DNA from: Opitutia bacterium UBA5964
GTDB taxonomy: Bacteria > Verrucomicrobiota > Verrucomicrobiia > Opitutales > Coraliomargaritaceae
Direction: 5' to 3'
NCBI GenBank assembly: GCA_002430605.1
Contig: DJBY01000080.1
Span: forward strand, 7,713-18,225
DNA: 10,513 bases
The position numbers were made by a program, and so were the translations under genes. Shown one piece after another: positions 1-6,338 of the stretch; the stretch's first letter is position 1; each line of letters opens with the position of its first letter. A model generated the notes under the pieces. The model was not told the DNA's origin and ran no database searches. It was given only the letters and a program-made list of their open reading frames with translations.

Positions 1-1
1 C

Positions 2-301
2 CGCCCATTCATCGAAGCCTTTGAGGGCCGCATGATCAACCTACACCCGAGCCTGCTGCCGAGTTTTCCCGGCATGAATGGAATCGGCCAAGCCTTCGAC
101 CATGGCGTAAAACTCACTGGTTGCACCGTACATTGGGTCACACTCGCGCTGGATGCCGGCCCGATCATCGATCAAAAAGAAGTCCGTATCGAAGAAAAAG
201 ATACACTCGAATTGCTCAAAAAGAAGGTCCACATCGTCGAACACCAACTGCTCCCCGATGTCGTCGCCCGATTGAGTAAGGGTAAGATCAAATCGTTGTA
301 A
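2..301 (+). CDS. purN: Phosphoribosylglycinamide formyltransferase, C-terminal part (5' end outside window)
   Basis: PurN transfers a formyl group from 10-formyltetrahydrofolate to glycinamide ribonucleotide, the third step of purine synthesis, in the cytoplasm. The frame is open from base 2, upstream of the ATG at 32, so about 100 N-terminal residues lie outside the window and 99 codons remain. Visible are the INLHPSLLPSFPG block with the family's catalytic Asn (codon 38-40) and His (44-46), then the TGCTVH strand, then LDAGPII with the catalytic Asp. Asn and Asp are 38 residues apart, as in the E. coli enzyme (N106, D144). The C-terminal helix and the TAA stop at 299-301 are intact. The ATG at 32 cannot be the true start because it falls inside the active-site block. 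No terminator hairpin follows. The identification is secure. Confidence 0.95.
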   Translation, partial: RPFIEAFEGRMINLHPSLLPSFPGMNGIGQAFDHGVKLTGCTVHWVTLALDAGPIIDQKEVRIEEKDTLELLKKKVHIVEHQLLPDVVARLSKGKIKSL

Positions 302-415
302 TCATTAACGGCTGAGCGCCACTCGATAGCGCGCCTTGCCGCGCTCTAAGTGCGCCTGCACCCACTCTTCAATACCAGCTTCTAACTCGTACTCCACTTT
401 TTCAAACTGATCACC

Positions 416-1312
416 ATGAGCACACAATTCGAACTTCGCACCATCATTCCTGACGAAATGGCTGACCTCCTAGACGGCCACTTCTTCGAAATCGAGTCCG
501 CCCACTGGGGTCTGATGCAAAAGGAGATCGACGATCCTTACGAAGTGTTCGGCATCTTCGCCGACGCCAAGACTGCACACGCGGCACTCGCCGAACTGCG
601 GATCGAGTTCCCTAATTTGCCCGAGACGTTTACCGAAACCGTCATCGAAGATGCGGATTGGCAAAATGCGTATAAAGAGTTCGTCAAGCCATGGAGCGAT
701 CGACAGCTGCACTGGATTCCGCTCTGGGAACGCGACAACCTCGAAACACCCGCCGACGCCGCGGTCGTCTATCTCGACGCAGGCATGGCCTTTGGAACTG
801 GCGCTCACGAGACGACACGCCTGTGCGCGCGTCGCCTCCAAGACTATCGCGACGCCCACACCGACCAACTGGATACGGCCGAATTGATCGACGCAGGTTG
901 CGGCTCTGGCGTGCTCGCGCTTTCGGCTTCAGTGCTTGGCTTCAAAAAGATCCTAGGCTTCGACTTCGATCCCGAAGCGATCGTCGTTTGCCACAGCAAC
1001 GCCGCGGAGAATGCACACATTGCGAAACTCGAATTCGAAGTCGCCGATTTGGAGGACGGTCTTAAAGATCGGCAAGCCGACCTGCTACTGGCGAACATTC
1101 AAACCGACGTGCTGATCCCACACTGCGATCCCGTCGTGCATGGCGTCAAATCAGGCGGCACTCTAGCGCTCAGTGGCATTCTCGTTAAAGAGCTCGACCT
1201 CGTGCGCTCGCACTACGAAGCAAAATTTGCCGAGCTACGCCCAGAAGACACCATCAGTGTGGATTCCCGCCAAGACGGCGAATGGGGTGATTTGCGGTTT
1301 GTGTTGTCGTAA
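416..1312 (+). CDS. prmA: Ribosomal protein L11 methyltransferase
   Basis: PrmA is a cytoplasmic S-adenosylmethionine (SAM)-dependent enzyme that methylates ribosomal protein L11. The 298-residue length is normal for the family. Residues 1-70 form the less conserved L11-recognition domain. They are followed by the DW pair at 81-82, the family signature LDAGMAFGTGAHETT (120-134), the SAM-binding glycine loop DAGCGSG (159-165), an acidic strand end FDFDP (182-186), LLLANI (223-228, the catalytic-site motif) and SGIL (253-256). The ATG at 416 is preferred because it gives the usual short lead into the first beta strand. There is no Shine-Dalgarno sequence before it, which is common in this window. 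The gene lies 114 bases after purN and 80 before the rodZ-like gene, all on one strand, so co-transcription is possible but not shown. Confidence 0.93.
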   Translation: MSTQFELRTIIPDEMADLLDGHFFEIESAHWGLMQKEIDDPYEVFGIFADAKTAHAALAELRIEFPNLPETFTETVIEDADWQNAYKEFVKPWSDRQLHWIPLWERDNLETPADAAVVYLDAGMAFGTGAHETTRLCARRLQDYRDAHTDQLDTAELIDAGCGSGVLALSASVLGFKKILGFDFDPEAIVVCHSNAAENAHIAKLEFEVADLEDGLKDRQADLLLANIQTDVLIPHCDPVVHGVKSGGTLALSGILVKELDLVRSHYEAKFAELRPEDTISVDSRQDGEWGDLRFVLS

Positions 1313-1392
1313 CCCAACTAGATGAAGGCCCGTGGATTTCTCGCGATTCCGTGCTTGCGATATAAAACAAGACACTCACATACTGCTCTCTA

Positions 1393-2223
1393 ATGCAAAG
1401 TATTGGCGAACGATTTGAAGAAGCACGTAAGCGCAAGGGGATTTCCCTACGTGAGGCAGCTGAGGCGACTAAAATCCGCAGCGATTTCTTGGGAAACATC
1501 GAACAGAACAAGTTCAATTTCGATCTCCCAGAGATCTACAAGCGCGGGTTCCTCAAAAACTACGCACGCTACCTCAAGCTCGACCCCGAAAATATCCTCA
1601 CGGACTACAGTGCACATTTACTGAGTAAATCCCGTGGCAGTACAAAAGGAGCCGAACTGTTCGGCAGCATGGACGTCAAAGGAACATCCACTGAGCAAGC
1701 GGGTGATCAAAACGACGAACCTTCCTACGGCAGAATTTCCGCAAATGCTTCCGCTGGCGAAGCACAAGAAGGAGAGCCGAACTTTGAAGACGAGAGTGAT
1801 AAGATTTTTTACATCAAAGCGGGCCTAGTTGCCGTCGGCACACTCGCACTGGTGGTGGTCATCTTCGGCCTAATCAAAGCGATTTTAGGCAGTGGCGACG
1901 ATTCTGTGATCGAAACCTCGGATCTAAGCGATCCTGCTGCGATCACCGAAACCATTGGCTCGACTGGGCCGAGTAATTCGGCAAGCGCCGAAGATAGCAT
2001 CACGCTGATTGCCAGTGGTAATGTTTATGTACTCGTCAAGCAGCGTAACGACAACCAAGAGCTCTTCCGCAAAACACTCAGTGGTGGCGAAACCGTCACC
2101 CTCGCAAAGAGTGGCCCTGTCGACATCTTATTTACCGCAGGTGAGAATCTAGTCATCGTTAATCCAGCCGGCGAAAAGCTACGTCCCAAGGGCGAAGGCA
2201 CTGCGAAGATTTCGATCCCGTAG
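1393..2223 (+). CDS. rodZ: RodZ-like helix-turn-helix membrane protein
   Basis: RodZ-family proteins link the MreB actin-like cytoskeleton to the envelope and help set rod shape. The 276-residue protein has the full family layout. A cytoplasmic helix-turn-helix domain (about 1-75) carries IGERFEEARKRKGISLREAA, a TKI-type recognition helix and the diagnostic YKRGFLKNYARYLKLD stretch. An acidic, polar linker runs to about 137. One membrane helix spans about 142-165, followed by a low-complexity Ser/Thr/Gly linker and a C-terminal beta-rich domain (about 203-276) resembling DUF4115, ending in GEGTAKISIP. The start is ATG 1393, three residues before the conserved IGERF. No Shine-Dalgarno sequence is visible. 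No mreB or ispG neighbour is present, so the role rests on architecture alone. A DNA-binding regulator is less likely because of the C-terminal domain. Confidence 0.82.
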   Translation: MQSIGERFEEARKRKGISLREAAEATKIRSDFLGNIEQNKFNFDLPEIYKRGFLKNYARYLKLDPENILTDYSAHLLSKSRGSTKGAELFGSMDVKGTSTEQAGDQNDEPSYGRISANASAGEAQEGEPNFEDESDKIFYIKAGLVAVGTLALVVVIFGLIKAILGSGDDSVIETSDLSDPAAITETIGSTGPSNSASAEDSITLIASGNVYVLVKQRNDNQELFRKTLSGGETVTLAKSGPVDILFTAGENLVIVNPAGEKLRPKGEGTAKISIP

Positions 2224-2242
2224 GGGATTCGATTTGTAGGGC

Positions 2243-2257
2243 TTGAGAATTGCTCAA
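2243..2257 (+). repeat. Small hairpin downstream of the rodZ-like gene
   Basis: TTGAG (2243-2247) pairs with CTCAA (2253-2257) around an AATTG loop, 19 bases after the rodZ-like stop codon. No T-run follows, so it is a poor intrinsic terminator. The string GCTTGAGAATTG (2241-2252) followed by ATGCCGC recurs with changes at 7384-7417, downstream of the epimerase gene. That suggests a shared repeat family rather than a gene-specific signal. Confidence 0.45.
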
Positions 2258-2279
2258 TGCCGCATCAGAGATGATTCGT

Positions 2280-2303
2280 GGAGGGCAACGCTCCGTCGTT
2301 GCC
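2280..2303 (+). repeat. GGAGGG hairpin repeat, copy 1
   Basis: A perfect 7-bp stem, GGCAACG (2284-2290) with CGTTGCC (2297-2303), encloses the loop CTCCGT. It is preceded by GGAG, giving the frame GGAGGG-CAAC-GCTCCGTC-GTTG-CC. An inverted copy with a different but still complementary stem lies at 2335-2358. No T-run follows, so a structured repeat fits better than a simple terminator. Confidence 0.7.
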
Positions 2304-2334
2304 ACCTAGTTGCGAATCGTTACAATCGACACAC

Positions 2335-2358
2335 GGAAATGACGGAGCATTTCCCTCC
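2335..2358 (-). repeat. GGAGGG hairpin repeat, copy 2 (inverted)
   Basis: GGAAATG (2335-2341) pairs with CATTTCC (2348-2354) around the loop ACGGAG, with CTCC following. Read on the minus strand this is GGAGGG-AAAT-GCTCCGTC-ATTT-CC, the same frame as copy 1 at 2280-2303. The central four-base stem differs (AAAT/ATTT instead of CAAC/GTTG) but still pairs perfectly. Confidence 0.7.
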
Positions 2359-2406
2359 AACATTTACATGCGAAATGGTATTAAACGATTTCTCTAAGGG
2401 AAACGT

Positions 2407-2430
2407 GTCACGGCAACAGAGCGCCGTGAC
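2407..2430 (-). repeat. Strong 8-bp hairpin near the 3' end of the minus-strand gene
   Basis: GTCACGGC (2407-2414) pairs perfectly with GCCGTGAC (2423-2430) around an eight-base loop. On the minus strand the loop reads GCTCTGTT, close to the GCTCCGTC of the two neighbouring repeats, so it may be a diverged member. It begins 19 bases after the stop codon of the minus-strand gene that ends at 2450, and the minus strand continues ACGTTTCCC. It could therefore act as a weak terminator for that gene, but the T-run is very short. Confidence 0.6.
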
Positions 2431-2449
2431 TACAAACCATCCACGCCCC

Positions 2450-3094
2450 CTACTCCGCTACGCCGCTACCGGACGGCCGTAGCCCAACAGGCTTACCAAA
2501 CACCTCGCCATACACAAAGGCAGTGCGAGCTGCCGCTGGATTGCGTAAGACTGATCGAACCGAACCTGCAGGGAAGCTCGCGTAATTCGAACGCGTCTGC
2601 TCATCCTGAGACTTGGCTGCTGTAGTCGACCGACTAGCCTGACGCCTGAGCGCTTCGGCGCGGCGCTTGGTCGCTTCGATCTGTTCCAAGCGAGCCTGCA
2701 TTTGCTCTTCGTACACATTGTCAGACGTATTCCAAGAGAACCGATCATCCACTTCGGACGCTTCAGGAGTCGGCTCCACATGCGGTGCGCGCTGATGCGT
2801 TTCCTTATGCCGCTCGACGACCTGCTTATGTTGCTCACGATGCGCCGAAACCGGCTCTGGTGAAGATGTAGGAGTGGCCGTCGCCTGTCGCCGCTGCATG
2901 ATCTTGCGACGAATCGCTTCCTGGATCTGGCGCTGACGCGCGGCATCATCGTCACTGCCAGCAGATTCACGCGGCAAAGTCGGCCGCTCTGGCGTATCCT
3001 CATCCTTACTCTTAAAGATCTGATTCCCAAAGAGGTAGATTGCCCCAAAGATGAGACCACCGACGACTTTTAAAATCTCTTCTAAACTTTCCAT
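2450..3094 (-). CDS. Membrane-anchored hypothetical protein with charged linker
   Basis: I do not recognise this 214-residue protein by name. It starts with a short amphipathic segment and one hydrophobic helix (about 9-25, GGLIFGAIYLFG), so it is probably anchored by its N-terminus. A long polar region follows, rich in Glu, Arg, Gln and Pro. It has two likely helical or coiled stretches, about 52-70 and 127-153. The C-terminal motif at about 180-206, with LRNPAAARTAFVYGEVFGKP at its core, resembles a short tail I associate with small hypothetical proteins of planctomycetes and verrucomicrobia; this is from memory and unverified. The gene lies 62 bases after floA on the same strand, with a strong hairpin between, so it may or may not belong to that operon. 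An overlapping longer-looking frame on the same strand is Arg/Ser-rich and rejected. It is real by composition and context; its function is unknown. Confidence 0.75.
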   Translation of the reverse strand: MESLEEILKVVGGLIFGAIYLFGNQIFKSKDEDTPERPTLPRESAGSDDDAARQRQIQEAIRRKIMQRRQATATPTSSPEPVSAHREQHKQVVERHKETHQRAPHVEPTPEASEVDDRFSWNTSDNVYEEQMQARLEQIEATKRRAEALRRQASRSTTAAKSQDEQTRSNYASFPAGSVRSVLRNPAAARTAFVYGEVFGKPVGLRPSGSGVAE

Positions 3095-3115
3095 ATAATC
3101 TGTGGATATGAGTGA

Positions 3116-3144
3116 AGTGAGGCGGCCACAACGACCGCCTCACT
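3116..3144 (-). terminator. Hairpin between floA and the hypothetical gene
   Basis: AGTGAGGCGG (3116-3125) and CCGCCTCACT (3135-3144) form a perfect 10-bp GC-rich stem with a nine-base loop, 12 bases after the floA stop on the minus strand. No T-run follows on the minus strand (it continues TCACTCATATCC), so it is not a classical intrinsic terminator. It may attenuate transcription or protect the 3' end of the nfeD-floA transcript. Confidence 0.55.
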
Positions 3145-3156
3145 CATTCAAATGCT

Positions 3157-4200
3157 CTAATTCTTCTCGTCCCCCTTGGAGATCGAGTCGCGCATATCCG
3201 TATCGGCTTTAATGTTGTTCATCTTGTAGTAGTCCATCACGCCAAGGTTCCCAGAGCGAAATGCCTCGGCCATTGCCAGCGGCACCTCTGCCTCTGCTTC
3301 GACCACCTTCGCCCGCATCTCTTCAACCTTGGCCTTCATTTCCTGCTCCAGTGCCACCGCAGCCGCACGACGCATTTCCGCCTTTGCTTGAGCGACGTTC
3401 TTATCGGCTTCCGCTTGAGACTCTTGTAGTTTCGCGCCGATATTTTCGCCCACGTCAACGTCGGCAATATCGATAGAAAGAATTTCAAATGCAGTGCCGA
3501 CATCGAGACCGCGAGAAAGAACCGTCTTGGAAATCATATCGGGCGATTCAAGGACTACTTTATAGGAAGCGGCGGAACCGATCGTCGTGACAATACCTTC
3601 ACCCACACGAGCGATAATGGTCTCTTCGAGCGCACTACCCACGTAGTTATCTAGGTTGGAACGCACCGTCACACGGGCCCGAGCCTTCACTTGAATACCG
3701 TCTTTAGCGACGCCGTCGATCGTCGTGCGACCACTGCCGGCGGCGGGGCATTCGATGACCTTGGGATTGATGGAAGTGCGCACCGCTTCGAGCACGGACT
3801 TGCCGGTGCCCTTGGTCGCGAGGTCGATTGCACAGGCACGTTGCCAGTTAAGGCTAATGTTGGCCTTATCCGCGGCAATGATCGCCTGCACGGTCTGGAT
3901 CACATTACCTTCGGCAAGGTAATGCGCTTCGAGATCGTTCGCACTGATTTCGATCCCAGCTTTGACCGCGGTGATACGTGCATTCACAATCAATGAAGCG
4001 GGCACGCCACGCAGACGCATCGCGATCAGTGTGGGAAACCCGACCGCCGCGCCCGAAAGCATGGCACGCAGCCAAGTCATGAAGAAAGTCGCGATCACAA
4101 TAACAAGGACCAGGACAATGAGTCCGAGGATCGCAGCGGCGCCGAGTTGCCAACCGGCAAGCGCGAGGGGAAGAGGAAAGGGAAGGATGTGTGTATTCAT
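3157..4200 (-). CDS. floA: Flotillin-like membrane scaffold protein FloA
   Basis: FloA (YqfA family) is an SPFH-domain protein that oligomerises in lipid microdomains of the inner membrane and affects membrane fluidity and signalling complexes. The 347-residue protein has an N-terminal hydrophobic segment (about 19-43) that anchors it on the cytoplasmic side and an SPFH-like domain (about 50-240). A long Ala/Glu-rich coiled coil with EA repeats (about 255-312) follows, then the strongly conserved tail GNLGVMDYYKMNNIKADTDM (317-336). The frame is open further upstream to 4284, but ATG 4200 is chosen because it overlaps the preceding stop as ATGA (4197-4200) and the upstream extension is Arg-rich and unlike the family. 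It is third in the nfeD-nfeD-floA operon, like yqeZ-yqfA of Bacillus subtilis. The family assignment is very secure. Confidence 0.93.
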   Translation of the reverse strand: MNTHILPFPLPLALAGWQLGAAAILGLIVLVLVIVIATFFMTWLRAMLSGAAVGFPTLIAMRLRGVPASLIVNARITAVKAGIEISANDLEAHYLAEGNVIQTVQAIIAADKANISLNWQRACAIDLATKGTGKSVLEAVRTSINPKVIECPAAGSGRTTIDGVAKDGIQVKARARVTVRSNLDNYVGSALEETIIARVGEGIVTTIGSAASYKVVLESPDMISKTVLSRGLDVGTAFEILSIDIADVDVGENIGAKLQESQAEADKNVAQAKAEMRRAAAVALEQEMKAKVEEMRAKVVEAEAEVPLAMAEAFRSGNLGVMDYYKMNNIKADTDMRDSISKGDEKN

Positions 4201-4661
4201 AGTTTCTTGATGATTAATTTGAAATTGTCTTGAGCCACGACGGCAATGGCCTGATCGCGGTCGATATAGCCGTCTTGGGAACAAGCTTCGTAGCTCTTCT
4301 GACCGATCGCAACCTTTCCTGACGGATTTAAGCGAGTGAGCGTAATTCCTTCCCTTCCGACGATGGAATCTTCCGCCACGGCCTCGCGCGTATGGCCGTC
4401 GATTGCGGCCTTGAGGAAAAACTGTTGCCCGAGCGATGTCTTCGCCAGCAGCTTAAATTCGACAAAAGCAAACAGCCCGATTGCGAACAGGGCACCGAAA
4501 AACACGACTAAAGCGCCCATTGCCCCATAGAGCTCGAAGCCGAACCATGTTGCCACACAGACACAGAGTGCCGCCAACACGCCCAACACGCCGCCGGGTA
4601 AAATGATCTCAAAGAAGACCAATACCAGTGCCGCCGCGATAAAACCGAGGATCATGCTCAT
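4197..4661 (-). CDS. Short NfeD-family membrane protein
   Basis: This is a 154-residue NfeD protein of the short type, without a protease domain. It has hydrophobic helices at about 3-20, 23-40 and 46-68, with a FFEIILPGG turn between the first two. A C-terminal OB-fold domain (about 102-154) follows, starting GREGITLTRLNPSG. NfeD OB-folds are thought to contact flotillin partners, which fits floA immediately downstream. It starts at ATG 4661, overlapping the TGA of the long nfeD gene as ATGA, with a canonical Shine-Dalgarno sequence seven bases upstream. Its stop overlaps the floA start the same way. A second Met two codons in is possible. The OB-fold shares about 21 of 53 residues with the end of the upstream protein, so the pair probably arose by duplication. 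Confidence 0.88.
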   Translation of the reverse strand: MSMILGFIAAALVLVFFEIILPGGVLGVLAALCVCVATWFGFELYGAMGALVVFFGALFAIGLFAFVEFKLLAKTSLGQQFFLKAAIDGHTREAVAEDSIVGREGITLTRLNPSGKVAIGQKSYEACSQDGYIDRDQAIAVVAQDNFKLIIKKL

Positions 4662-6085
4662 GCCGAAACCTCCTCTACAATCAGATCGAAATCACTGCTG
4701 CCGACTACTCGCACGCTTGCACCACACTCAATCATACCGACCGAACAATGCGCCTCATAGCGCTGCCCGTCAATCTCGACACGCCCGCCGGGATGCAAGG
4801 GCGTGAGCGCGATCCCCTCGCTGCCAGCTTTCGGCAGCTTCGATTCCCTCACCTCACGAATGGTCCGACTATCACCGCCCGCTGCGGTTTCCAGAACCAG
4901 CTTGCGTTCGATCCAAGAGTCCTTGAAGAAACGGCCTACCAGAAAGATGCCGACCAGGGCGATCGATATCCCAAAAATGAGATGCACCAGCGGTTCGGCA
5001 AACATTTCCGGCGAAAGCACCATGCCATCGCCCTCGCTCCCGGACGGCCAATAATCCACCATCGTCCACAGCAATGAACCAATCATCAACGCCAATCCAG
5101 ACAGTGCAAACACCACCGTCCCCGGCAAGAACAACAACTCCACCAGCACCAGCAATACACCGAGAACGAAGAAGAACACTGGCTCATTCCCTGCAAGCCC
5201 CGCCACATAATGACTGGCAAAGAAGATCCCGAGCAAGATCAACCCGCCGATACCAAAGACCCCAAACCCAGGCGTCTTAAATTCGATGAAGAGCAACAAC
5301 GCGCCCAAACCCATTAGCAATGGTGCGATTGTATTCATCCACTTCGCGATTTCTTCTGAATAACTGATTTCAAAGTCCCGGATCTCATAATTGCCCGCGC
5401 CCAATCGGGCATCGAGCAGATCATCAATCGAATCGTAGATTCCTTCACCCAACAGTTTATGCGGCGGATCTCCATACTCCTTCACCGCTTCCGACGCCGT
5501 CAGCGTCAACAATTCACCCGCGGGCTTGATCACTTCATCGCCAATTTTCAGCTCAAAGTCCGCGTCCAGCATGGCGCGCACCACGTCGGAGCGATAGGGA
5601 TAGTCCTCTGTCATCACGCGAATATTTGCCCGCAGATAACTCTCGATCTTTTGTTTCGCGGTCTCGGCGACATCTTCGCCGGTGCCTTGAATCACCGCCG
5701 AAGCACCCATCTTACCGCGCGGCGAGAAGTAGATCTCCTGCGTCGCTGCCGCAATGAAAGAACCAGCCGAGATCGCATCATCATTTACGTAGGTCGCAGT
5801 GATGCCGTCGAAACGATCCAGCATCTCCATCATTTCCAGAGTGATGTCCACCCGTCCGCCAGGAGTGTCTATATCGAGGATCACCATGCCGACGTCGTTC
5901 ACAATCGCCTCCTTCAAGCCACGCCGCAAAATATACAAATTCGGCGTGCCAATCGCCCCTGTAATCGGAATCACATAAACATCCATTGGCACCGCAGGAA
6001 TTGGCGTTACTTTTTGAGCAAACAAGCCAACCAGCGGCAAACAGAATAACGTAATGAGTAAAAGGCAGAAACGACGTGTCGCCAT
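4658..6085 (-). CDS. NfeD-family membrane serine protease (ClpP-class domain plus OB-fold)
   Basis: This is a long NfeD protein of the YqeZ type, 475 residues. A signal peptide (about 1-24, hydrophobic core LLLITLFCLPLVGLF, then AQ) leads to a ClpP-like protease domain (about 35-230) with VYVIPITGAIG, LDIDTPGGRVD and AISAGSFIA. The Ser of SAG (106) matches the nucleophile of the archaeal 1510-N protease, and Lys146 in KIESYL is the likely partner of a Ser-Lys dyad. About five membrane helices follow (252-268, 273-293, 301-320, 322-344, 364-385), then an OB-fold (about 421-473). The frame is open to a TTG at 6268, but ATG 6085 is preferred because it begins directly at the signal peptide. It is the first gene of an operon with the short nfeD gene and floA. 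The family is certain; the substrate is unknown. Confidence 0.92.
   Translation of the reverse strand: MATRRFCLLLITLFCLPLVGLFAQKVTPIPAVPMDVYVIPITGAIGTPNLYILRRGLKEAIVNDVGMVILDIDTPGGRVDITLEMMEMLDRFDGITATYVNDDAISAGSFIAAATQEIYFSPRGKMGASAVIQGTGEDVAETAKQKIESYLRANIRVMTEDYPYRSDVVRAMLDADFELKIGDEVIKPAGELLTLTASEAVKEYGDPPHKLLGEGIYDSIDDLLDARLGAGNYEIRDFEISYSEEIAKWMNTIAPLLMGLGALLLFIEFKTPGFGVFGIGGLILLGIFFASHYVAGLAGNEPVFFFVLGVLLVLVELLFLPGTVVFALSGLALMIGSLLWTMVDYWPSGSEGDGMVLSPEMFAEPLVHLIFGISIALVGIFLVGRFFKDSWIERKLVLETAAGGDSRTIREVRESKLPKAGSEGIALTPLHPGGRVEIDGQRYEAHCSVGMIECGASVRVVGSSDFDLIVEEVSA
4669..4675 (-). promoter_or_regulatory. Strong ribosome binding site for the short nfeD gene
   Basis: The minus strand reads GAGGAGG, then seven bases, then ATGAGC. 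It is formed by the last Glu-Glu codons of the long nfeD gene, so it lies inside coding sequence. It is the only clear Shine-Dalgarno site before a gene start in this window, and it supports ATG 4661 as the start. Confidence 0.75.
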
Positions 6086-6236
6086 AGAGTTTAAGAATGA
6101 AAAATTAAAGGCAGAAAGCAAGTGCGGACGACTTAACTTATCTGTAATTGTACCACTAAGTCTCGCGAACTGTCGCTCATTAACGACTCTTTCGCTCGAT
6201 GAACTATCGCCGCCGACGCTAGCCAGGCCTCTACGG

Positions 6237-6262
6237 ATTGTTCCACGGCGATTGTTCCACAT
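6237..6262 (+). repeat. Paired TGTTCCAC motif, copy 1
   Basis: ATTGTTCCAC occurs at 6237-6246 and again at 6251-6260, exactly 14 bases apart. A second 26-base copy with 21 identical positions lies at 6313-6338. The arrangement in a divergent promoter region resembles a multi-site operator, but it could also be a short intergenic repeat. Confidence 0.6.
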
Positions 6263-6312
6263 GGCCAATGTCCTGTTTAGGTCGGCTTAGATGCGCTAAA
6301 ACAAGGGATTGC

Positions 6313-6338
6313 GATGTTCCACAGTAATTGTTCCACAT
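6313..6338 (+). repeat. Paired TGTTCCAC motif, copy 2
   Basis: TGTTCCAC occurs at 6315-6322 and again at 6329-6336, with the same 14-base spacing as copy 1 at 6237-6262. The differences between copies fall outside the TGTTCCAC cores, which suggests the cores matter. It lies about 80 bases before the epimerase start. Confidence 0.6.

Noticed and set aside
466..471. AGGAGG on the minus strand inside prmA as a start signal for the small antisense frame
   Set aside because: No standard start codon lies at a usable distance in the relevant frame, so it is probably coincidental.
691..1065. 124-residue Arg-rich open frame within prmA
   Set aside because: It overlaps the SAM-binding core of prmA in another frame and has extreme Arg composition.
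1313..1392. Possible promoter with GATATAAAA before the rodZ-like gene
   Set aside because: No matching -35 element at the right spacing; AT-rich words like this are expected by chance in a gap.
2243..2482. 79-residue open frame downstream of the rodZ-like gene
   Set aside because: It runs through three hairpin repeats and into the end of the convergent gene, with no protein-like features.
2458..3060. 200-residue open frame on the minus strand overlapping the 2450-3094 gene
   Set aside because: It is Arg/Ser/Met-rich without a coherent domain, whereas the chosen frame has a membrane helix, a polar linker and a conserved-looking tail.
4201..4284. N-terminal extension of floA to position 4284
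   Set aside because: The extra 28 residues are Arg-rich, overlap the NfeD OB-fold and are unlike flotillin N-termini; the ATGA overlap supports 4200.
5459..6049. 196-residue open frame on the plus strand inside the long nfeD gene
   Set aside because: It is antisense to a gene with clear protease motifs, and its product is Arg/His-rich with no recognisable domain, typical of a shadow frame.
6086..6268. 61-residue N-terminal extension of the long nfeD gene
   Set aside because: It would place a signal peptide in the middle of the protein and begins at a TTG without a ribosome binding site.
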